From positions 1 to 64,000 of the forward strand of contig JACJWX010000005.1 in the NCBI GenBank assembly GCA_020636905.1: a DNA stretch of 64,000 nucleotides, given 5' to 3'. Each line of letters starts with the position of its first letter. The first letter of the stretch is position 1. Below are positions 1 to 8,188 of this stretch, in pieces. The notes under the pieces are model-generated. The model saw only the letters and a program-made list of their open reading frames with translations, did not search any database and was not told the DNA's origin. This stretch comes from Actinomycetota bacterium (GTDB taxonomy: Bacteria > Actinomycetota > Thermoleophilia > Miltoncostaeales > Miltoncostaeaceae). The position numbers were made by a program, and so were the translations under genes.

Positions 1-4
1 TCGT

Positions 5-1849
5 TCAGGAGGTCGCGGGCGGGAAGACGGTCGGTCCGGGGGCGCGCAGGGCGTTGGTGCCGCAGTGCACCTCGCCGCCGCCGTCGTGGAGATAGACCCG
101 GTTCTCGATGAAGTGGACGCGGACCCCGAGCGGCTCGAGCGCGGCCCGGGTGGACCGTCGGAAGAGGTCCTCGCCATCGACGATCGGGCCGTGCGGGTCG
201 GGGGCGACGTAGTCGAGCGGGCTGAGGGTCAGGCCATTGATCACGTTGGGGATGAGGGTGCCCATCGGGTGACGGACGCCGGTCGCGGTCTTCTCGGGTG
301 CGCTGTACCCATCCCTCGACATCAGCACCGGAACCCGGACGAGCTCCGCTTCGGACAGGCCGAGCGCTTCGGTCAGATGCGCGATGACCCGGTCGATGTG
401 GTCGGCGGACGTGCGGTTGTCGGCGACGATCCGCGCGTCCGCCAGCACCTCGTCGATGGTCATGCCCGACTCACCCGGCACGGGATCGTCGAAGCGCGCC
501 GATCCGAACCCCGCGGCCTGAGCCTGTACCAGGAGCGCCATGGCGCCCCGAGGGTCGGCCACGGCCAGGGTCCATCCGCGCGGATTCGAGGCCGGCACCA
601 CATGGAGGATCTCGTCCACGTGCCCCACCGCGAGCCAGGAGGTGTCGATCGTGACCACCGGCTGTGGTCCCTGGGCGCGGAGCAGCGCCGTGAGGGCGGG
701 GTCCGGCCGCCGGGTGGAGGTCGAGCCCACGATGATGGAGCCGAACGGACGCCCTTCCGACGGCGGGAGGCCGTCGAGGTTGCCCATGCTGTTGAGCGAC
801 GGATCCACCAGCGCGTTGTCGAGACCGGTGGGACGGACGTCGGCGATACCGATGTCGCGGTGCCCGAGCGCGTCCCGGATCGCCGCACGGGAGAGCCGCG
901 CGGTCAGCCGTCCGCTCCAGTTCACCTCGGCCGGGGAACGCAGGATGATCCGCACGCGGTGGGGCGCGCCCCCGGGGCCGGGCATCTCGACCCACCCGGC
1001 CTCGAACTGATCCTGCGTCCAGATGTCGTTCGGACTCCGGACCGGGCGGATCACCGAACCAGGGGCGGCGGCGACGGCGGCGGCGAGGCCCAGCTGGAAG
1101 TCCCGCTGCCCGCGCAGCGCCAGCCGCTCGAGGGCGTGTGGCGCGGTGGGTTCCGGCAGGCGGGGACCGGTCGTCGGTCGCACGCCGTCCGCGACCCGGG
1201 CCGAGCCCGTGAGGCCCGCGGTCACGATGGTCTGGGCCGGGCGCAGATCGTTCTGGAGCACGAGCGGAGCGAGCATCAGGGCGGCTCGATCACTGCTCGT
1301 GCGTCCGCCGTCCCGGACGCGCACCATGACGGTCACGCGCCGCGCCGCGGCGGAGATCGTCAGTCCCCGCCCCTCGATCGCGAGGTCCGCGCCGGTGCTC
1401 AGCGTTCGCGCCGAGAGCGGTCGGCCGCCCACGGGAACCCACCCCGCCGCGGTGCGCCGGAAGAGGCGTGAGTTCCGTGCGCCTGGCCCGCCGACGAGGA
1501 TACGTCCCGTGGCAGCGGCGCTGATCCCCTGTACCGGGGCCAGCCGCAGCCGCGCCAGGTCGGCGAGATCTTCGGGACCGTTGACGCGGGCGTCGCTGGC
1601 GTCGTCGCACTGTTCGGAGCCGCGGGTCCGGGCGACGCAGCGCCGGCCGTCGTCGTCGACGTTCGGAAGGTAGAGCGCACCACGCTCACGCGTCCACTGA
1701 TCGTGCCCGCTGCGATCGGCCGCCGTGATGGCCCCGTCGCGGTTCGTGTCGGCGGTGAGTTCGACGGTGGCCGCCGCGGCGGGCACCGACCCGGCCGCGG
1801 CCACGCCGATCACGACAGCCGGAAGGATGCGCCAGACGGGCGGAGGCAT
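5..1849 (-). CDS. Secreted protein-arginine deiminase (PAD) family protein
   Basis: A 614-residue protein with a signal peptide (hydrophobic stretch ending around AAAA near residue 27). An EF-hand-like calcium loop (DTNRDGAITAAD) follows, and the C-terminal half resembles the catalytic domain of protein-arginine deiminases, which convert peptidyl-arginine to citrulline. The four catalytic residues known from human PAD4 have counterparts: Asp280 in WTQD, His410 and Asp412 in GHVDE, and the nucleophile Cys596 in VHCGTN. The open frame extends upstream to 1936, but the ATG at 1849 starts the signal peptide directly, so I chose it. It is transcribed leftward and ends 5 bases from the window edge; its next neighbour is outside. 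The likely site of action is outside the membrane. The substrate is unknown. An agmatine deiminase is less likely because of the signal peptide, the EF-hand-like loop and the length. Confidence 0.85.
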   Translation of the reverse strand: MPPPVWRILPAVVIGVAAAGSVPAAAATVELTADTNRDGAITAADRSGHDQWTRERGALYLPNVDDDGRRCVARTRGSEQCDDASDARVNGPEDLADLARLRLAPVQGISAAATGRILVGGPGARNSRLFRRTAAGWVPVGGRPLSARTLSTGADLAIEGRGLTISAAARRVTVMVRVRDGGRTSSDRAALMLAPLVLQNDLRPAQTIVTAGLTGSARVADGVRPTTGPRLPEPTAPHALERLALRGQRDFQLGLAAAVAAAPGSVIRPVRSPNDIWTQDQFEAGWVEMPGPGGAPHRVRIILRSPAEVNWSGRLTARLSRAAIRDALGHRDIGIADVRPTGLDNALVDPSLNSMGNLDGLPPSEGRPFGSIIVGSTSTRRPDPALTALLRAQGPQPVVTIDTSWLAVGHVDEILHVVPASNPRGWTLAVADPRGAMALLVQAQAAGFGSARFDDPVPGESGMTIDEVLADARIVADNRTSADHIDRVIAHLTEALGLSEAELVRVPVLMSRDGYSAPEKTATGVRHPMGTLIPNVINGLTLSPLDYVAPDPHGPIVDGEDLFRRSTRAALEPLGVRVHFIENRVYLHDGGGEVHCGTNALRAPGPTVFPPATS

Positions 1850-2088
1850 GATGGGAAGGGATCTCCGGGCGAAATGGGTACCACCCGAGCTTCGGCAGTG
1901 GCGGGCCCGGGCAACACCCCCGGAGGCATAGTTCACCGGGGCGTGCGAGTCAGGCCGGTGTGTTCCGGCCGACCCCGGGGCATGGCGCCGCGCTCCATCC
2001 TGTCCGCCGGGATCCGATGAGTCCGGGGGGCGAAGGCTCGGATGCCCGACCCGACCGGGATCAATCGGCGATCTGGGATCATTGACGG

Positions 2089-3249
2089 GTGGATCAACAG
2101 CGACGCACCGAACGGGCGACGGCTCAGCTCATCGACCGCGCCTGGTATCGGGGCCGGTCGTCGGTGCGCGCGCGCTGGGATCGTCTGTATGGCAAGTCCT
2201 GGCACATCGGGCAGGCGGCGATCGCAGCGGGATTGGCCTGGTTCATCGCGGCTGACGTCCTCGGCCACCGGCAGCCCTTCTTCGCGCCGATCGCCGCGGT
2301 CGTCTCGCTGGGCACCACCTACATCCAGCGGCTGCGACGGGTGGCGGAGGTCACCGCCGGTGTGGCCATCGGTGTGTTCGTCGGGGATGCGTTCGTGCAA
2401 CTGGTCGGCACCGGGGCCTGGCAGATCACGCTCGTCGTCGCCCTGGCCATGTCCAGCGCCTTCCTGCTCGACGCGGGTGTCCTGCTCGTGACCCAGGCGG
2501 CGGTGCAGAGCATCGTCGTGACCGTGTTCGTGGCCGATGGGAGCGGCTTCGCCCGCTGGACCGACGCCGCCATCGGCGGCGGCGTCGCCCTGGTGGCCGC
2601 CGCCGTCATCCCGCAGGCCCCGCTGCGGCGTCCCAGGGTCCAGGCCGGAACGGCGGTGCGCGTCATCGCCCGGATCCTGCGAGGCACCGCGCACGGCGCG
2701 ACCACCGGCGACATCGAGGTGGCCGCCACGGTCCTCCATGACGCGCGCCGCGTCGACTCGGTGGTCCAGGAACTCGGACTCGCGGCCGAGGAGGGACGTT
2801 CGGCGCTTCGGGCGTCGCCGTTCCGACGTCGCTACCGGACCGAACTCGAATCCATCGGCGACTCGGTGGAGCACATCGACCGGGCCCTGCGAAGCGCCCG
2901 CTGGCTGCTGCGGCGGGTCGTGGCGGCCGCGTACCACGCCGAACGGGTGCCCACCGAGTACCCGACGCTCATCAGCGACATGGCCGCGGCGACGGATCGC
3001 GTCGCCGACGCATTCGAAGGGACCGGCACGTGGGAACAGGCTCGAGAGGCGCTTCGGGCGGTCGCCGCCCAGACCGCCCACGTGCCGCGGACCTCGCTCC
3101 TGAGCAACGAGGTGATCCTCGCGCAGGTGCGTTCGACCATCGTGGAGCTGATGCAGACCACCGGCCTCGATCTGGACGACGCCGTCAGTGTGCTGCCGCG
3201 ACTGCCCACCCGGAACCTCCGGTCGGACGCCGGCGGCTTTTCCATGTAG
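2089..3249 (+). CDS. FUSC-family / aromatic acid exporter-like membrane protein
   Basis: A 386-residue protein with about four to six hydrophobic segments packed between residues 40 and 165 (for example around IGQAAIAAGLAWFIA and AFLLDAGVLLV). A long soluble helical tail fills the rest. This architecture, with the PFFAPIAAVVSLG stretch after the first helix, fits the FUSC/aromatic acid exporter group, which exports organic acids in some bacteria. The start is a GTG at 2089; I see no strong ribosome binding site. It lies just upstream of dxr on the same strand, but dxr has its own -10-like element, so co-transcription is not needed. The substrate is not determined by sequence. Confidence 0.75.
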   Translation: MDQQRRTERATAQLIDRAWYRGRSSVRARWDRLYGKSWHIGQAAIAAGLAWFIAADVLGHRQPFFAPIAAVVSLGTTYIQRLRRVAEVTAGVAIGVFVGDAFVQLVGTGAWQITLVVALAMSSAFLLDAGVLLVTQAAVQSIVVTVFVADGSGFARWTDAAIGGGVALVAAAVIPQAPLRRPRVQAGTAVRVIARILRGTAHGATTGDIEVAATVLHDARRVDSVVQELGLAAEEGRSALRASPFRRRYRTELESIGDSVEHIDRALRSARWLLRRVVAAAYHAERVPTEYPTLISDMAAATDRVADAFEGTGTWEQAREALRAVAAQTAHVPRTSLLSNEVILAQVRSTIVELMQTTGLDLDDAVSVLPRLPTRNLRSDAGGFSM

Positions 3250-3265
3250 CACCCGGACCGGGCGG

Positions 3266-3271
3266 TATGCT
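3266..3271 (+). promoter_or_regulatory. Putative leaderless -10 element of dxr
   Basis: TATGCT lies 8 bases before the GTG start of dxr, with no ribosome binding site between. This matches the TANNNT-at-start pattern seen across the window. No convincing -35 is visible. Confidence 0.5.
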
Positions 3272-3279
3272 CGGCCACC

Positions 3280-4389
3280 GTGCGACGCGTCCTGATCCTC
3301 GGCTCGACCGGCTCGATCGGCACCCAGGCGCTGGATGTCATCGACGCCTGTGACGATCTGGTGCTCTGCGGGCTCGCCTGCGGCAGCCGTATCGACGACA
3401 TGCAGCGACAGGCGGCGCTCCGCGGGGTGACTGCGACCGCATGCGCGGCCGGCGGGGGAGGCGTCGCCTTCACGCCGGACCTCGGCGACCTCATGGACGC
3501 CGCCGAGCCGGACATCGTCCTGAACGCCATGGTCGGGGCGGCGGGACTGCAGCCCACGCTCGCCGCGATCGCGCGCGACGTGCCGGTGGCGCTAGCCAAC
3601 AAGGAGACGCTCGTCGCCGGCGGGGAAGTGGTGGCGAAGCTCCGCCGGACCCATCCGGTGGAGATGCTGCCCGTCGACAGCGAGCACAGCGCGCTGTTCC
3701 AGATCCTGGCCGGGGTGCCGCGTGATCGTGTCCGCCGGGTCGTACTCACCGCCAGCGGCGGGCCGTTCCGGGGGCGCACGCGCCAGGAGCTTCGCGAGGT
3801 CGGTCCCGACGACGCGCTCCGCCATCCGACGTGGGACATGGGCGCGAAGATCACGATCGACAGCGCGACCCTCATGAACAAGGGGCTCGAAGTCATCGAA
3901 GCGCATCACCTCTTCGCCACGCCGTACGACGACATCGAGGTGGTGGTGCATCCGCAGTCGGTGATCCACGGGATGGTCCGCGTGGACGACGGCTCGGTGC
4001 TCGCCCACATGGGCCCTCCGGACATGCGTGTGCCGATCGGCTACGCCCTGCGCTGGCCGATTCCACCCCCGGAGCGTTCGGCGCTCGACCTCCTTGGGGC
4101 TACCCTGCAGTTCATGCCGCCCGACGCCGATACGTTCCGATGCCTGCCGCTGGCCGTCGAAGCCGGTCGGGTGGGCGGAACGGCGCCGGCCGCGCTGAAC
4201 GCCGCCAACGAGGTGGCGGTCGCCGCCTTCCTCGAGCGCCGCATCGGATTCCTGGACATCCCCGAGACCGTGGAGCACACCCTGAACGAGATCCAGCACG
4301 GCGACGGCACGGATCTCGAGGCCGTGCTCGCGCACGACGCCCGGGCGCGCGAGGTCGCGTCGGCCCGGATCGCGGCGGTGAGCGCGTGA
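3280..4389 (+). CDS. dxr: 1-deoxy-D-xylulose 5-phosphate reductoisomerase
   Basis: This is the NADPH- and metal-dependent enzyme that converts 1-deoxy-D-xylulose 5-phosphate to 2-C-methyl-D-erythritol 4-phosphate, the second step of the MEP isoprenoid pathway, in the cytoplasm. The 369-residue protein has the usual length. It opens with the dinucleotide-binding GSTGSIGTQ, followed by LANKETLVAGG, the metal-site VDSEHS, ASGGPFRG and the substrate-binding IDSATLMNKGLE. The start is GTG, chosen because the protein begins directly at the Rossmann fold and because a -10-like element sits 8 bases upstream. The stop overlaps the GTG of the next gene (GTGA), so translation is probably coupled to the RseP-like protease. 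The dxr-rseP-ispG order is common in actinobacteria. Confidence 0.97.
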   Translation: MRRVLILGSTGSIGTQALDVIDACDDLVLCGLACGSRIDDMQRQAALRGVTATACAAGGGGVAFTPDLGDLMDAAEPDIVLNAMVGAAGLQPTLAAIARDVPVALANKETLVAGGEVVAKLRRTHPVEMLPVDSEHSALFQILAGVPRDRVRRVVLTASGGPFRGRTRQELREVGPDDALRHPTWDMGAKITIDSATLMNKGLEVIEAHHLFATPYDDIEVVVHPQSVIHGMVRVDDGSVLAHMGPPDMRVPIGYALRWPIPPPERSALDLLGATLQFMPPDADTFRCLPLAVEAGRVGGTAPAALNAANEVAVAAFLERRIGFLDIPETVEHTLNEIQHGDGTDLEAVLAHDARAREVASARIAAVSA

Positions 4390-5465
4390 GCGTCGTCTCC
4401 AACCTCATCCAGTTCGCGCTCATCCTGATGTTCCTGGTGCTGGTCCACGAGGCCGGCCACATGTACGTCGCCCGCTGGACCGGCATGCGGGTGGAACGCT
4501 TCTCGATCTTCTTCGGGAAGCCCGTCGCCTCGTTCACGAAGGGCGAGACCGAGTACGCCATCGGCTGGCTCCCCCTCGGGGGCTACGTCAAGATCAGCGG
4601 AATGACCCGGGACGAGGACGTCCCCGATGAACATCTGCATCGGACCTACAGCCGCTCGGCGACCTGGAAGAAGATCGCCACGATCGCCGCCGGCCCCGGG
4701 ATCAACATCGTGGTCGCGATCCTCGCGTTCGCGGCCCTGTTCTGGATCGGCGTCCCCGGCGGAGACCCCACGACGCAGGTGGAATACGTCCAGAAGGCGA
4801 GCCCCGCGGCGAGCATCGGCCTGCGACCCGGGGACACCATCACGGCCGTGAACGGCATCGCCGTGAGCACCGGCCAGGACCTGCGGCGCGTGATCGAGGC
4901 GCGGCCGAAGCAGGACGTGCGGGTGACCTACACGCGGGACGGGGTCGCAGCGCCGATCACCCGCCGCACGACGTTGAATTCCGAGAAGGTGGACGGGCGC
5001 GAGGTCGGGCGCCTCGGATTCGGATTCCACTACGACACGGTTCGGTTCGGCCCCGTCGCGGGAGTGCGCGAATCGCTCGACTACACCTGGTACATCGTGA
5101 CCGAGTCCGGCAAACAGCTTGGCCGGGTGTTCGTGTCGCAGCGCGCTCGTGAAGATCTCCAGAGCGTGGTCGGCGTCGGAGCGGTCTACAACGAGATCGC
5201 GAACGAGGGGCTGCTGGTCATCATCCAGTTCATCGGGGTGCTCAGCCTGGCGCTCGCGGTGTTCAACCTGATCCCGCTCCCGCCACTCGATGGCGGCCAC
5301 ATCCTCTTCGCGGTGATCGAGCACGTGCGCGGACGGCCCCTGCCGCGTGCGGTCTTCGAGCGCGCGAGCATCATCGGCCTCGCGTTGTTGTTGATGGTGA
5401 TGGTGTTCACGCTCCAGAACGACATCATCGACATCCGTAACGGCACCGTGCTCGGCCCCCGCTAG
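4386..5465 (+). CDS. rseP: RIP metalloprotease, RseP/site-2 protease family (M50)
   Basis: A 359-residue integral membrane zinc protease that cleaves substrates within the membrane, typically anti-sigma factors. The first transmembrane helix carries the zinc motif HEAGH at residues 21-25. A PDZ domain lies around residues 125-205 (ASIGLRPGDTITAVNG). A C-terminal helix holds the second active-site motif NLIPLPPLDGGH. The frame is open far upstream inside dxr; the GTG at 4386 overlaps the dxr stop and puts the zinc motif at the family's usual distance from the N terminus. It is the middle gene of dxr-rseP-ispG. No anti-sigma substrate is recognisable beside it. Confidence 0.95.
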   Translation: MSVVSNLIQFALILMFLVLVHEAGHMYVARWTGMRVERFSIFFGKPVASFTKGETEYAIGWLPLGGYVKISGMTRDEDVPDEHLHRTYSRSATWKKIATIAAGPGINIVVAILAFAALFWIGVPGGDPTTQVEYVQKASPAASIGLRPGDTITAVNGIAVSTGQDLRRVIEARPKQDVRVTYTRDGVAAPITRRTTLNSEKVDGREVGRLGFGFHYDTVRFGPVAGVRESLDYTWYIVTESGKQLGRVFVSQRAREDLQSVVGVGAVYNEIANEGLLVIIQFIGVLSLALAVFNLIPLPPLDGGHILFAVIEHVRGRPLPRAVFERASIIGLALLLMVMVFTLQNDIIDIRNGTVLGPR

Positions 5466-5474
5466 TCTCCGGCG

Positions 5475-6710
5475 ATGACGGACTTCCCACGTCAGAGTGT
5501 CGGCTGCCGGGTCGGGGACGTCGTGATCGGGGGAGGGGCGCCGGTCGTCGTCCAGTCGATGACCAACACCGACACCGCCGACGCGGCCGCCACGGCCGCA
5601 CAGGTCGCCGAGCTGGCGGCGGCGGGCTCGGAGATCGTACGGATCACCGTGAACAATCGGGCGGCCGCGGGCCGCGTCGCCGAGATCCGCGACCGGCTGC
5701 GCGACGACCACGGCGTCCAGGTCCCGCTCGTCGGCGACTTCCACTACAACGGCCACACGCTGCTCGGTGAGTTCCCCGACTGCGCCGAAGCGCTCGACAA
5801 GTACCGCATCAATCCCGGGAACGTCGGCCGCGGTGCCCGCCACGACGCCAACTTCGCGGCGATCGTCCAGGCGGCGATCGACCATGACAAGCCCGTGCGG
5901 ATCGGCGTGAACGCGGGCTCGCTCGATCCCGAGATGGTCGACGCGCTCATGGACGAGAACGCCCGGCGCACCGAACCGCTCAGCGGCGACGCGGTCATCC
6001 GCGAAGCCATGGTCCGGAGCGCCCTGCAGAGCGCGGAAGCCGCCGAAGAGCTCGGGTTGGGGCACGATCGGATCGTGCTGTCGTGCAAGGCGAGCCGCCT
6101 CCAGGAGATGGTGGCGGCCTACCGGGACCTGGCCGGACGGTGCGACTACCCCCTCCATCTGGGGCTCACCGAAGCCGGCATGGGCGCCAAGGGCATCGTC
6201 ACCACCAGCGCGGCGCTTGGCATCCTGCTCCAGCAGGGGATCGGCGACACCATCCGTGCCAGCTTGACGCCCGAGCCCGACGGCCGGCGTACCCTCGAGG
6301 TGCAGGTGTGCCTGGACCTGCTCCAGGGGCTCGGCCTGCGGAGCTTCCGTCCGCAGGTGACCGCGTGTCCCGGGTGCGGTCGCACCACCAGCACGTTCTT
6401 CCAGCAGCTGGCCCAGCGGATCGAGGCGCACCTCGACGACCGGATGTCGGTGTGGAAGGTGGAACGCCCGGACGCGGCGACGCTCAAGGTGGCCGTCATG
6501 GGATGCATCGTGAACGGCCCCGGAGAGAGTCGCGCGGCGGACATCGGCATCAGCCTGCCCGGCACCGGGGAATCGCCCCGTGCGCCGGTGTACGTGGACG
6601 GCGAGAAGGTGGCCACGCTCGAAGGTCCGAATCTCGCCGAGGACTTCGTGGCCATGGTCGAGGCGTACGTTCGGGACCACTATCCGACGGTGTCCTCACC
6701 GGTCGGCTGA
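5475..6710 (+). CDS. ispG: 4-hydroxy-3-methylbut-2-en-1-yl diphosphate synthase
   Basis: IspG (GcpE) is the [4Fe-4S] enzyme that converts methylerythritol cyclodiphosphate to HMBPP late in the MEP pathway. The 411-residue protein begins with the family's typical substrate-binding region (VVQSMTNTDTAD). The cluster ligands lie in ACPGCGRTT and in MGCIVNGPGE. The ATG at 5475 is 9 bases after the rseP stop. A TAGTCT hexamer ends 6 bases before the start, but its TAG is the rseP stop codon, so it may be chance. It shares the isoprenoid pathway with dxr two genes upstream. The length is normal for the bacterial flavodoxin-dependent type. Confidence 0.97.
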   Translation: MTDFPRQSVGCRVGDVVIGGGAPVVVQSMTNTDTADAAATAAQVAELAAAGSEIVRITVNNRAAAGRVAEIRDRLRDDHGVQVPLVGDFHYNGHTLLGEFPDCAEALDKYRINPGNVGRGARHDANFAAIVQAAIDHDKPVRIGVNAGSLDPEMVDALMDENARRTEPLSGDAVIREAMVRSALQSAEAAEELGLGHDRIVLSCKASRLQEMVAAYRDLAGRCDYPLHLGLTEAGMGAKGIVTTSAALGILLQQGIGDTIRASLTPEPDGRRTLEVQVCLDLLQGLGLRSFRPQVTACPGCGRTTSTFFQQLAQRIEAHLDDRMSVWKVERPDAATLKVAVMGCIVNGPGESRAADIGISLPGTGESPRAPVYVDGEKVATLEGPNLAEDFVAMVEAYVRDHYPTVSSPVG

Positions 6711-6748
6711 GCGGGCCGTCGCCGGCCGCACCGCCGGGGACATCGTGG

Positions 6749-6754
6749 TACCCT
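6749..6754 (+). promoter_or_regulatory. Putative -10 element for tRNA-Pro
   Basis: TACCCT ends 13 bases before the first base of the tRNA. The distance suits a short trimmed leader. The -35 is not evident. Confidence 0.4.
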
Positions 6755-6767
6755 GAGCCGCGAATCG

Positions 6768-6841
6768 CGGGGCGTGGCGCAGTCTGGTAGCGCACCCGGC
6801 TGGGGGCCGGGCGGTCGGAGGTTCAAATCCTCTCGCCCCGA
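6768..6841 (+). tRNA. tRNA-Pro (anticodon GGG)
   Basis: A full cloverleaf can be drawn. The acceptor stem is CGGGGCG/CGCCCCG (6768-6774 with 6834-6840). The D stem is GCGC/GCGC. The anticodon stem is CCCGG/CCGGG around loop CTGGGGG, which puts GGG at 6802-6804. The T arm contains GGTTCAAATCC. The discriminator base is A at 6841; CCA is not encoded. An open reading frame runs through the gene but is spurious. Confidence 0.97.
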
Positions 6842-6860
6842 TCAGGTGGAAGGCGGCAAT

Positions 6861-7412
6861 GTGGGCGGCACTCGATGGCACTGGGTGCCCAACGCCCTCA
6901 CGATCGGGCGGCTCGCGGCACTCCCGCTGATCGGCTGGATGCTCCTCCGCGCCGACGGGCCGACCGCTCCCGCCGCGGCCTGGGTGTTCGCCCTCGTCGC
7001 GCTCACCGATTGGTTCGATGGTCGACTGGCACGCTCGCTCGGCGCTGAATCGGACTTCGGACGGGTCGCCGACCCGCTGGCGGACCGGCTGCTGGTCGCG
7101 GTCGCCCTCATCGGCCTGATCGGTCTGGGACGCTACGGATGGCCCGGCCCGACGGTGATTCTGGCCCGCGACGTGCTCGTCATCGCGGCCGTCGTGCTGC
7201 TCCGTGGGCGGGTGCGCGTCCAGGTGGACCGGCTCGGCAAGGTGTCCTCGGCCGCGGTCATGGTGGCTGTCGGGCTGTCGTTGCTGAATTCGGCGAAATG
7301 GATCGATGTGCTCTTCTGGATCGCGGTTGGTCTCTCGGTGGCATCGGTGCTTCGATACGTCGCGACATTCAGCCCTTCGGGCTCGGAGACCAAACACTCA
7401 CCCGAAGGATGA
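6861..7412 (+). CDS. CDP-alcohol phosphatidyltransferase (PgsA-like)
   Basis: A membrane enzyme of about 183 residues that moves a phosphatidyl group from CDP-diacylglycerol to an alcohol, probably glycerol 3-phosphate in phospholipid synthesis. The family signature D-x2-DG-x2-AR-x8-G-x3-D-x3-D is present: TDWFDGRLAR, then DFGRVADPLADR. About five hydrophobic segments follow. The frame is open back through the tRNA, which cannot be coding. I place the start at GTG 6861, preceded by GGAAGG; GTG 6846 is the alternative. The neighbours (FHA protein, then MerR) match the mycobacterial pgsA2-garA-Rv1828 region, so this may be the pgsA2 counterpart. The exact acceptor alcohol is not proven. Confidence 0.85.
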   Translation: MGGTRWHWVPNALTIGRLAALPLIGWMLLRADGPTAPAAAWVFALVALTDWFDGRLARSLGAESDFGRVADPLADRLLVAVALIGLIGLGRYGWPGPTVILARDVLVIAAVVLLRGRVRVQVDRLGKVSSAAVMVAVGLSLLNSAKWIDVLFWIAVGLSVASVLRYVATFSPSGSETKHSPEG

Positions 7413-7472
7413 GGGTTTGGCCCTGCTCGGCTATGCTGATCACTATCGACCGACCAGAAGGAGCCATCCTCG

Positions 7473-7730
7473 ATGGATCTGGAACCCCTCCCGGACCTGA
7501 AGACCCTCTCGGACACCGAGCTGAAACGCCTCATCGGTGAGCTGAAGGATCGTGAGGTGGCGCTCTCGGCGCAGCGTCGCGCCCTGCACGGGCGCATGGA
7601 CATGCTCCGCTACGAGCTGGTGCGGCGACTGTCCTCGAAGGAAGAGGGCGAACTGTCGGTCGTCGACCTGGACGGGCTCGCGAACATCCTCGCCGGCCGC
7701 ATCCCGGACATCGACCGGCTCGAGGGCTGA
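7473..7730 (+). CDS. RsiG-like c-di-GMP-binding anti-sigma factor homologue (short, single motif)
   Basis: An 85-residue, almost entirely helical protein. Residues 28-43 read E-x3-S-x2-R-x3-H-x3-D (Glu28, Ser32, Arg35, His39, Asp43). The c-di-GMP-binding signature of RsiG, the anti-sigma factor of WhiG in Streptomyces, is E-x3-S-x2-R-x3-Q-x3-D, so only the Gln differs. RsiG homologues are often annotated as aerial mycelium formation proteins. Streptomyces RsiG carries two copies of the motif; this protein has one, as in the homodimeric Rubrobacter form. It would therefore need to dimerise. The start ATG follows AGAAGGAG at good spacing. A TATGCT hexamer (7432-7437) about 35 bases upstream may be its -10. 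It sits between pgsA-like and FHA/MerR genes. No WhiG-type sigma gene is in the window. Confidence 0.7.
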   Translation: MDLEPLPDLKTLSDTELKRLIGELKDREVALSAQRRALHGRMDMLRYELVRRLSSKEEGELSVVDLDGLANILAGRIPDIDRLEG

Positions 7731-7741
7731 CGGAGGCGACC

Positions 7742-8188
7742 ATGCAGTGCCCCGAGTGCGGGAGCGTGCAGAACGAGGGCAACCGCTACTGCGGCCACTG
7801 CGGGGCACATCTGGTTCCGGACGGCGCGACGGCCGAGGTTCCAGCGCCGTGGACCAGTGGCACCACCGGCGAGGTCATGCGACGGCCGTCGGCACGCGGG
7901 CCCATGCTCGCGGTCCGGTCGGGGGGACCGCAGGGGGCGACGTACGACATCGGCCGCGGGGCGGAGATGAGCATCGGGCGCTCGCCGGCGGCGGACGTCT
8001 TCCTGGACGACGTGACGGTCTCGCGTGACCACGCGCAGCTCGTCGCGACGACCGAAGGCGTCGTGCTCCGCGATCTGGGCAGCCTGAACGGCACCTACGT
8101 GAACAGGCGTCGGATCGAAGACGACGAACTTCTCCACGACGGCGACGAGCTTCAGATCGGAAAGTTCCGACTCACCTACATCGGCTGA
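7742..8188 (+). CDS. Zinc-ribbon and FHA domain protein (GarA-like)
   Basis: A 148-residue protein with two parts. Residues 3-20 form a zinc ribbon with paired CPEC and CGHC motifs. The C-terminal 95 residues form a forkhead-associated domain, with IGRSPAADVFL, SRDHAQL and LGSLNGTYVN marking the phosphothreonine-binding loops. FHA domains bind phosphothreonine on partner proteins, usually after Ser/Thr kinase action. The downstream MerR gene and upstream pgsA-like gene match the context of mycobacterial GarA, which controls central metabolism. However, GarA has a phosphorylated N-terminal tail and no zinc ribbon. The stop overlaps the next start (TGATG), so the two are translationally coupled. 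Confidence 0.85.
   Translation: MQCPECGSVQNEGNRYCGHCGAHLVPDGATAEVPAPWTSGTTGEVMRRPSARGPMLAVRSGGPQGATYDIGRGAEMSIGRSPAADVFLDDVTVSRDHAQLVATTEGVVLRDLGSLNGTYVNRRRIEDDELLHDGDELQIGKFRLTYIG

Noticed and set aside
4041..6680. Very long minus-strand frame opposite rseP and ispG
   Set aside because: It is an antisense artefact of GC-rich codon bias; the plus-strand genes have diagnostic motifs throughout.
6774..6860. Reading frame running through the tRNA into the PgsA-like protein
   Set aside because: The tRNA cloverleaf is complete, so the coding part must start after 6841.
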